A stretch of 64,000 nt of DNA from Primula veris (lineage: Eukaryota > Streptophyta > Magnoliopsida > Ericales > Primulaceae): NCBI GenBank assembly GCA_963682055.1, contig OY821747.1, forward strand, positions 22,938,126-23,002,125, read 5' to 3'. Below the pieces are notes generated by a model. It was not told where the DNA came from. It saw only the letters and a program-made list of their open reading frames with translations, and did no database searches. Made by a program: the position numbers and the translations under genes. This document shows, in pieces, positions 56,167 through 64,000 of this stretch; the first letter of the stretch is position 1; every line of letters begins with the position of its first letter.

Positions 56167-59100
56167 ATTTTATTTGCTGCTTTGTTTATCTGAGGATTTT
56201 TTGTGGCCTAAAAAGATTGATTCTTTACTTAATAGTGTGGATTGCTATTTAAATTGTTAAGACAGAATTGGGGGTTAAAATGGAATCACTGAAAGACATA
56301 TTGAGAAAATTACACTTCCATTTATGACCCCCCTTCTGTCACTTCCATTTACTCCCCTATTGAAACTTAATGTTTAGTACATACTTTCGGACTTAATTAT
56401 CAAGAACCGAAGTTGTGTTTCTTGTGTTTAATAATCTGTACATATCATAGTAGCATCATTGGGCATGGACGATAAAAACAAAGAGAAAAATAGGCAGCAT
56501 CAGCATCCTTACCTAATTTTGAAAATGATTTTAACATCAGGTTTTTTATACGGAGTAATTAAGTCTCAAACTATGTACAAAATGATGCACTTCTGCTTTG
56601 TTATCTGGATTTTGGTTGTTTCTAAAAAGGTTGATTCTTTACAGCTTTCTGAAGCTATATAACCGAGACGATGTGAAGACAATCGGATTAGATGATGCAG
56701 CGAGTCGATTAGGTCATTACTTACTACCCAATTTAGGTTTTGCTTTGAAAATTTTGGTTGGTTCTGTTTATTGAGTTTTAATAACCTAGCAGGTGTTGAA
56801 AGGAGGCGTATATATGACATTGTGAACATCTTTGAAAGCGTCGGGGTATGTGTTTCCTATAAGAAAGTATAACAGACTAAAATTATATATGTACTTAACG
56901 ATTTGGCAATTGTATTTCTCGGATCAGTATCACGACAATGCAATTTTACCGCACTACACGGAGTCTTCTAAATATGTGAATACTTGCCAACTTGATTACG
57001 TACATCAGTATATACATAAATTTGTACAACTAGCACTGTTCTTTCCGAATAAAATTCTGTTTTTTGTTAATATGGAATCTTCTCCTTAGACGAACTATTT
57101 GTTGTTCCTAGGTTTTGAGCAGAAAAGCAAAAAATCAATATTATTGGAATGGTTTTGGTGCAATTCCTAAGGCTTTACATGAACTCAAGGTAATTAAAAT
57201 TTCTTGTCTTCCTGTCTATTGTTGAATATTGACCATAAGAGCAATTTCACATACAATTTAACTGATATTTCAACAAATGTTTTATTTGATGTTTGGTAAG
57301 ATTAAACTTAAATGATTCTTTTACGAATCATTATGCATATAAATGGAATATTTACATCTATTGAAAAGCTTTGTACGTTCTACCCTAGTCAAGTCCAATT
57401 ATTAACAAAATATCATACTGTTTAATGTTCTCAAATTTTCTTTTGATTCGTGTGCCTAGGAAGAAGGTCTGACAGAGAACTGGTCAATCTCAAATTGTAG
57501 CTATTCATCCAATGTATGTTATTGAATTATTTTCCATCTACTTTTGACAACATATGCATCGCTTTGTTTTCTCAACTATGTTTAAAAGCTATTTAGTTGA
57601 GCAAAGTAGTGAGTACTTAAAAAATATGAAAGTAAGAATGACATAATCATTCGTGAAGAGTTGGAACTTTAGATCTTTATTCTAAAAGCTTACTTATCTG
57701 TGCTTTATTCGAATGGGTACTATTTTCGATCGTGTTTAATGTATACATCATAGAACTCGATGGGCATATTTCAGGAGATATAAAAGCTCTCTCTTTTTGT
57801 TAATGTACCTTAATAAGGTTCTTCTTTTGCAGCAGAGTGGTTTTTTACACACTTGTTGTGCAGCCATATTGTTAGCTTTTGTTTTGGGTTTTAGAAATGA
57901 AATATGCACCTTATTAAAAAAAAATTGGACAATGAAATAATCACGGTTATTGCACTGGATATATTTCATCCTGCTACGGTGATTTGTTAGCCTGTAGCAA
58001 GTTGGTATTGGTATTGCACTAGACATAGCGTAGAATTAGATTTGTTTGCTGTTCACTTTTAAATTTCTGTAGGTTGGTGTTCAATGATATGAGATGAAAT
58101 TTAATAATACATATAATATGCATATTCATTTCTGTACTATCTTACGAGTTTCTTTCACCAGAGTTTAAGTGAAAATAATTATAGAGGATTCCCAAAGCCT
58201 AAAAACGATATGGAAAACAGACCTTGGTCATCTAAACCAGGTAGTTTCATTTTTCCTCATTTTCTTTCTCTGTATATCCTCTATTCAACTGCAAGTCATC
58301 AATAGAAAACCAAAATTCTTTTTATTCAAGTATATGTACTTATGATGTTTATATTTGATTTTAACAGATAATAGTAGGAAAGAAAAATCTCTTGGTCTTC
58401 TTGCTCAACAATTCGTCAAGCTCTTCCTTTGTTCCAAGGTAAATCAAACAAGAATTCAATAAAAATGGTCATTTTCTTATTTGTTATATGCTGAACTAAT
58501 TTATGTACCAAAAAAAAGTCTGCTGAACTAATTGGGTTCTTCTTGATAGTTGGAATTGATTTCTCTTGATGACGCTGCAACAGTATTGCTTGGTGATATT
58601 CATGATCCAACAGCTATGAGAAGTAATTATCCTTTCAATTTTTCTTATTCTTGTACATTTAAAGGCTATCAATATTCAATAATAATGATGATTTTGACCA
58701 AGACAAAGATGCTTCTGCAGCTAAAGTAAGGCGTCTTTATGATATTGCAAATGTCTTCTCGGCTATGAATCTCATTGAAAAGGTAAAAACAAAAAAAATG
58801 TTCATGAACTTTCAGTTGCAAAATAGTACATAGGGCTTGTCTGGTTTCAGCTCTTTAAGCAAAAAAACAAAACTTTTTGAAGTTGAGAAGAAATAAGGGT
58901 GTATCCAGCTTTAAACTTCTAAACTTTTCAGGAGAAACACCAAGAAAAGCTCAGTTTTTAGTGCGACCCAACTCCATAAAGTCCAGTTCTAAGCAAATAA
59001 GCTGAGCTTAAAACCTGCAACCAAATTAGGTGTTAGTTATAAAGTTTTCTTACTCACCGTGAGCTTGTATTTGCAGATTCAACACCCGGAAAACAGAAAG

Positions 59101-60123
59101 CCGGCATTTAGATGGTTGGGTAAAGGGGAATATGTGAAGAATGCTACAGATCAGAAGGAGTTAAAGAAAAGAGAATTTGGAACTGAGATCACTAACACTC
59201 TTTCTAAGAAAAGCAAAGCAAATCCTTCGATTAATTCACTTGAAAACCTAAAAAAAGTCATGCTACTACAAGATAGATGCAAATCTGAGAAAGATGAACA
59301 GGAAAAGAGCTTAGTGGAGCAGCATGAGAAACATAGCAACACGAGCTTTGTTTTTGGACCTTTTACACCAGCTAATGTGCCCAAAGAAACATCATTAAAT
59401 AAAAATACCAGGTTAACTCAAACCTTGGAACTCTTGGGTTCTTATCGGCCTCAGTATCACAACCAAGGTACAATTTATCATTCATTTGGAAATTACAGTT
59501 CATAAATGGATGGATATTGAGAAGATTTTTTGGCTTTTGCTAGAGTACTGCTACCAGAGTTTGATGCAATAGCCTTTTTCCGTACACACAATATTTGAAG
59601 AAATTAAACGGTAGAAGGATCCAACTCTTATGCCAAATTAACTTAATACATTACGAAACATTGAGTGTCTTGTATACTCTCAAGTGGAATCTATATCTAC
59701 TCCTTTTCTATACGTGTTTGATTACTTCTACTGTGATATATAAGCAATTTGTACCATGAGCTAATTAGATATTGAGTATTTTCTGTAATTATGACTTATG
59801 GGAACAAATCACTCTCTGCATTCTTTTTTGTTTTGTTTTCTCCAAATAAGGACACCGCTTCTTTGATAATACAAAATCACATTCTTTTCAAGTAGCCTGT
59901 TGTCACACTCATAACTTTTTTTTTAAGTTTTTCTATTATGTCAATGTTGCTGAGAATTCTTGGGTAATCATTTCTATGTCATTGTTTTATTTTCTTCTTC
60001 ATCTAATGTTTATTCTGTTTTCTTATGCCAGCTATCAGTGACCTTTTCACTCACTATGTATCGGCTTGGAAATCATGGTATGTCGAGGCCGGTAAGAAGA
60101 AAAATGTTCAACAAGTCTCATGA
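54871..60123 (+). CDS. Atypical E2F (DEL / E2F7-8 type) transcription repressor
   Basis: Eleven exons join in frame to 367 residues: 54871-54953, 56645-56712, 56793-56845, 57112-57189, 57460-57513, 58162-58240, 58368-58438, 58550-58622, 58721-58782, 59077-59467 and 60032-60123. The product has two E2F DNA-binding domains. The first reads YSRKDKSLGLLCS, GLDDAASRLG, VERRRIYDIVNIFESVG and LSRKAKNQYYWNGF (residues about 15-90). The second reads RKEKSLGLLAQQFVKLF, ISLDDAA, KVRRLYDIANVFSAMNLIEK (about 138-215). There is no dimerisation, transactivation or RBR-binding segment, so it fits the DEL class (350-400 residues), which binds E2F sites without a DP partner and represses endocycle or cell-expansion genes. 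A foldback element and a CT/TA-rich tract occupy its immediate promoter. Confidence 0.92.
55349..55500 (+). repeat. Copy of the exon-1 donor region inside DEL intron 1
   Basis: TTCTCTGCTCCAAGTACCTC at 55350 is identical to 54941-54960, which spans the exon-1 splice donor. The following TCAAAATGGCATAATTCAAAAG also resembles segments at 55042 and 55189, so intron 1 grew by local duplication. The copied donor could be used as a decoy. Confidence 0.7.
56084..56163 (+). repeat. (TA)n(TG)n microsatellite in DEL intron 1
   Basis: About ten TA units followed by about 28 TG units. The VCVC-type ORF across it is an artefact. Confidence 0.95.
58830..59035. repeat. MITE in DEL intron 9
   Basis: The left end GGGCTTGTCTGGTTTCAGCT and the right end AACCTGCAACCAAATTAGG are rough inverted repeats. 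It belongs to the same CTTGTTTGGTTGCA family as the CREG intron relics. No certain target duplication. Confidence 0.5.
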
Positions 60124-61330
60124 TATTTGGCGGATTTAGTTCTGATTAGGTAATTTGTGTTCAACTAGAGAAATTTTAATAGAATTGTTGATCTTTCTGG
60201 AGAACGAATTTTCATGTTATGTGCATATTCTCATTGCACTTCAGAGTAGGAATGAGTAATAGTGTGTTAGAATTGGTCACGAATTGTGATCAGATACATT
60301 TGAATGTTGTTTGCGTTTCTTTCTTAATGTAGTGATGTAAACTTGTGATTTCTTAGGTTACAGCATATTTGAAGTTTTATGCGTACTAATTTCTCTATTT
60401 AAGCTCAGTTCTGATCATAACCTTTAAGCTCAGTTCTTGATTTATTTTCTTTCTTTTTGAAGATTACTGCATTTTGTTAACGGGCTTAATAAAAAAACAT
60501 ACACCATGTTATAAGCTCATCAAATCTAGCTATTTAAGCAACTTTATTTAATTAAAAGTTACAGCCAGACAGGCCCACAGTACATGGAATTCAAAGGAAG
60601 TACTTATGGAGAGGTGAACCCAACTATACAGGACGAGTTCTGCGGGATCATTTTTTGCTGGATTTCACTAGGAAAATCGGCCTAAGTTTTTCCGTGTTAA
60701 AATACTAAGCCATTTGAACACATTTTCATTCCAATGGCTAATATCCCCATCTTTACTATGCAGCTAAAACAAAACGCAGCATATACTAAAGACAGTAGAA
60801 TTATCTTCAGTGTCGACTTTCGACGTATATACTAGTACATCTCCAAGTAGTTAATACGCAAAACCCTCATATTCAAATGTATAAATCCCAAACGACCCCA
60901 ATTTGCTCAATGCAGTAACAATTTATTTTGATGCAAGCTTTATTTTTGATTTTGATTTTTAGTTCGGTAGTGAAAAAAATTAAGTTAAATAAGTTTTAAT
61001 GCAGAATTTTTAAAAGCAAACTCATGCCAAACAGTCATTCGGAAATCAAATTCAGAAGGAAAAAAAAATTGCTAATGAAGTTTAACTGTGCCAACACAAG
61101 ATATATTTTGCAGCAGAAACCAAACCCACACAGACTAACAATTTTAAAAATAGTAAAATTAAAAAATGACAGAGATAACCAAAAACATGTACAAGCCAAC
61201 AGAAGTCTTCAATATTACAGTTCAATGTGATATTTTATTAAATCTCCAACTCGTTCACATTCAAAACCAACGTTTTTCAAATGTTAAATTCCCATTCTGC
61301 TCAATGTGAACATAAGAATCAGTAACAATA
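60124..61330. other. Intergenic between DEL and B12D genes
   Basis: It holds the presumed 3' UTRs of two convergent genes. At about 60400-60590 there is another relic of the CTTGTTTGGTTGCA MITE family, ending TTACAGCCAGACAGGCCCAC. No further gene seen. Confidence 0.5.
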
Positions 61331-63857
61331 TTATTCTTCGAATTTTGGATCGGCAAAGAAACTGTTGATGGACGGCATGATCTCCGGTGACTTATTCCTC
61401 ACAAACCTCCTCACAAAGTGTTGTGAATACTTTTCCCCTTCCGCATGGTTATCCAATATTCCAGCAGCTCTATTCTCCTTTGTCACCCTTAGTAGATAAA
61501 AATAAACGAAATAAGATGAAATGATTCATATCACAGCAGCTCTCTTTTTTCTGTTATCCTTTTCTTATGCAAAGGAACATCAGTTCAATTTAATTTTTGT
61601 CACAATCAAGTTCATGCACTAGACACAAACATTTGGCTACTCAGTTCAAAAGGTGTTCTTATTTTGGTTTTCTACAAAAAAAGACTAGAAATTTTAAAAC
61701 TGGATGTACCCATATTTTTATCACAACCTAAAATGACATGAACTGTGTTTTGCTCTGGTGCTAGCAGATCATTAAGTGCGTTTAGATTTGACCGTCTATC
61801 AACTCTTATATTTCCTGGAACCTTGCTATTGTTTAACAAATATATTTAAATTTGTAATTTAGACTCCCAACATAAGAGCAAACCTTAAGAGTTAAGACTT
61901 CAAATAGACAAACAACTCCATGTTGTCCCCAACTATTCCACAAACAAGTCAACTTCTTTAACTACCTTAGATGAAATACACAGTCTACACAAATTCTATA
62001 TAAAGAAGCGAAAGCTGGTGTTTTGTATGCGTATTTGATACGTATCAGTAACTCATTTCTTAAGCAGTTGGAAATACATATCAAATACTCACTAGTAGAT
62101 AGATGTATCTTGCCGTTTTGGACTTATTTGAGTACGAGTATAGACACTACAGTCTATCTGGTTTGGTTAGTCTTGCTAATATTGGGAGCAAATCATTTTC
62201 ATATAAAGCCTGATAATGGCTTTAAATTGTGGGAATGTACGAGTACTCGCGTCAAATTAGTGATCACATATAGCCTTAATTCTTCACTGATGTTTCCGTG
62301 GGAAGAAAAGGGGGTAGGACATGGGCACCTAATATAGAGTTTTTTTTTTTTTAAAGCAAACACCTAATATTTATTTTGCAAACAACCCACATGATTATGT
62401 AGCGATTTTAGACAAGTTTAGCATTAATTTAGGTTAGGTAGACTGGACCACAAATCAGCCAATGCAATATCTCAAACTAAACTTAAATTGCATCCTGTTA
62501 ATTCATAATCCCTACCAATTGAAACTTGAAAGCAGTCATAATATTTGATATCAACAATTCCTAATCTACCATAAGCATGCATTTTCCTAGCACTTGACGA
62601 CTCTACACCATCATTGCCATATGTGCTCGACCCTAGGTTATGATATTTTGTTAAAGAAAGTCCTATACAAAACGAAGATTCTGCATTCATACGAGCTACC
62701 TATGGAGGAGTAAGTTGGTTAATAATGTAATGACATAGGCTCCCATCTTAGTAGGGAGTGAGTGGGCTTAAGCCCCAATTTTATCCTGGGTAATGTTTAA
62801 GAAATTTTATTTAATTGCTATCCTAAAATATATCTTCGTGATAAAACTGATTTCTCACATATATACCGTAAATAAATATGTAAATATTTTTTAGTTACTA
62901 CGGAGCTCTGTTTTAAAATTCGCGCTACATTGCGCTACGTAGCGCGAAATAGCGTTTTTTTGGTAAAAAACGCAACGAAAAATCACGATTTTGGGTGGAA
63001 TTGCGCTAAAATCGCACTATAGGGGACCAAAAGCGCAAAAAGCACGAAATTCTGAACCAAAAGCGTAAACAGCGAGTTAAAAAAAAACAGCAGATATAAA
63101 TAATTAATATATATTATGTAATTTTCATAAAAGTGTCTGCAGTCCAGATGATTAAGACAGTGCTGTAATTTCCAACAGACCCAAGTTCAAAACTCACAAA
63201 CAACAAATTTTTTTTTTGATTTTTTTTTATTACTATCTATACATTTCTTTTTTTTTTGTTATATATTCTAAAGTTTAGTGTATATTTAGGTAAAAAAAAA
63301 TATACCGTAAAGCGCTATATAGCAACGCTATTAGCGCTTTTAGAGTTTCTCTCGAAAAAACGCTACAATAGCGATAACGCTATTTAAAACACTGCTACGG
63401 AGACCTAAATGTTGACAAGTTTTGGGGGTTTGAACTGGACACATTTTTAGACAAGAAATCTGATTTCTAGGAACGAATATCGTAGCAACAAAAAGTCAAG
63501 CATACTTAATTATACTTAAAGATAAATGTTAGGCATACAAAGTTGCCAAAAACATAGTTTTTTTGGGTGGCATTTATGCAACTTCGAGGCCTTTCAGTGC
63601 ACAAAACTCGTCAATCTGATTATTTACATACCCATTTTCTATGCTTATCGTTAGTCAAAACCAAAGAAGCATTTGCCCTGTGGCCAAATTTACAAAAATG
63701 AAGAATATCTAAACGATTCTCAGATAACTAACAATCTACCGTAATGGGTGTAAGAAAGCGAGACAGACCTGACTTCAGGGTTGGTAGTGATGTTGCGGAT
63801 CAATTGCATCCCACAAATCCCAACAGCTGTTCCCACCGCCGCAAACAGAGGATATAC
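61331..63857 (-). CDS. B12D-type mitochondrial membrane protein, first exon outside window
   Basis: Two exons are visible: 63857-63769 and 61487-61331, joined in frame by GT-AG borders. They encode VYPLFAAVGTAVGICGMQLI, then NITTNPEVR and VTKENRAAGILDNHAEGEKY, and end RNKSPEIMPSINSFFADPKF plus EE and a stop. This is nearly the whole B12D protein (NADH-ubiquinone reductase complex I MLRQ-like family): a single membrane span followed by a conserved hydrophilic tail. Only the short first exon (usually about 10 residues ending Arg-Pro-Glu) is missing, beyond the right edge. Plant B12D proteins are mitochondrial and respond to seed development, senescence or low oxygen. The 2.3-kb intron contains a hAT MITE. 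Confidence 0.9.
62906..63394. mobile_element. hAT-type MITE in B12D intron
   Basis: The 489-base element runs from CTCTGTTTTAAAATTCGCGC to TAGCGATAACGCTATTTAAAACACTG; the right-end complement begins CAGTGTTTTAAA. A perfect 8-base duplication, CTACGGAG, lies at 62898-62905 and 63395-63402. Both ends are rich in GCGCTA / TAGCGC words. A tRNA-like piece sits near its middle. Confidence 0.9.
63133..63198 (+). repeat. tRNA-derived SINE-like fragment inside a hAT MITE
   Basis: A box A-like AGTCCAGATGATTAAGACAG is followed about 20 bases later by a box B-like AAGTTCAAAACTC, the usual layout of a tRNA-derived SINE head; a T-rich stretch follows. No stems of a real tRNA can be drawn. Confidence 0.4.
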
Positions 63858-64000
63858 CTAACAATATACACAGATTAACACATTTGCATTTAGCATATCG
63901 ATCCAATAATTTTTTTTACGGAAGTTTGAACAAAGAAAAAGGCCGGACCAAATCATATAAGGGAATTCAATCATTCAATGTTCAGAATTAAAATTTTCAA
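63858..64000. other. B12D intron 1, partial
   Basis: Sequence between exon 2 and the right edge. I searched the minus strand for a short exon ending Arg-Pro-Glu with a GT donor and did not find one, so exon 1 is outside. Confidence 0.6.

Noticed and set aside
56006..56260. 84-residue ORF with repeated Val-Cys
   Set aside because: Translation of a TG microsatellite inside DEL intron 1.
62023..62337. 104-residue plus-strand ORF in the B12D intron
   Set aside because: No domain, no splice or promoter context, no composition change; likely chance.

Overview
The window is nuclear DNA of a flowering plant, probably a eudicot. It is AT-rich, has GT-AG introns, and carries an NRT1/PTR (NPF) transporter, an atypical E2F (DEL), SEC13, a B12D protein and CREG-type proteins, with many plant retrotransposons and MITEs between them. 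I cannot name the species. Exon boundaries below were read by eye from splice signals and protein family fit; each reported host gene model stays in frame.

Layout. 1-4628: a badly decayed Ty1/copia element cut by the left edge, with its 3' LTR at 4416. 5946-15313: two tandem CREG paralogues on the minus strand (5946-8453 and 10428-15313). They share introns, intronic MITEs and flanks. A small TRIM/SMART-like retroelement sits between them, and an internally deleted copia element (10624-12992) sits in intron 4 of the second copy, right beside its splice donor. 16386-19210: an NPF transporter, minus strand. 22969-23609: a hAT MITE with a perfect 8-bp target duplication.

23959-36871 is one 12.9-kb Ty3/gypsy element of Tat type on the minus strand. 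Its LTRs differ by about 2 percent and a perfect ATTAG duplication flanks it. Protease and reverse transcriptase are missing, and integrase carries three stop codons. About 9 kb between integrase and the 3' LTR instead holds genes on the opposite strand: five small intronless coiled-coil ORFs, each with a TATA box just upstream, followed by a longer intron-containing gene whose start resembles the 'putative gypsy-type transposon' domain, and two more coiled-coil ORFs. This antisense block is the most unusual thing in the window.

36877-43400 is gene-free: a hAT element containing a tRNA-like (SINE) piece, a four-copy 454-bp tandem array and a possible Helitron end. 43400-50589 is SEC13, with a probable 5'-UTR exon and a 5.5-kb first intron built from tandem repeats, a PIF/Harbinger MITE and a duplicated block in which one segment is inverted. 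51168-52404 is a probable PIF/Harbinger-type element. 53324-54781 is a 1.46-kb near-perfect palindrome (foldback element) ending 89 bp before the start codon of the DEL/E2F-like gene (54871-60123, 11 exons). The right edge holds a B12D gene on the minus strand, first exon outside the window, with a hAT MITE in an intron.

The host genes are unrelated single-copy functions: membrane transport, COPII/nuclear pore coat, cell-cycle repression and a mitochondrial membrane protein. They do not form a pathway. The architecture is shaped by local duplication and by transposons landing in introns and promoters.
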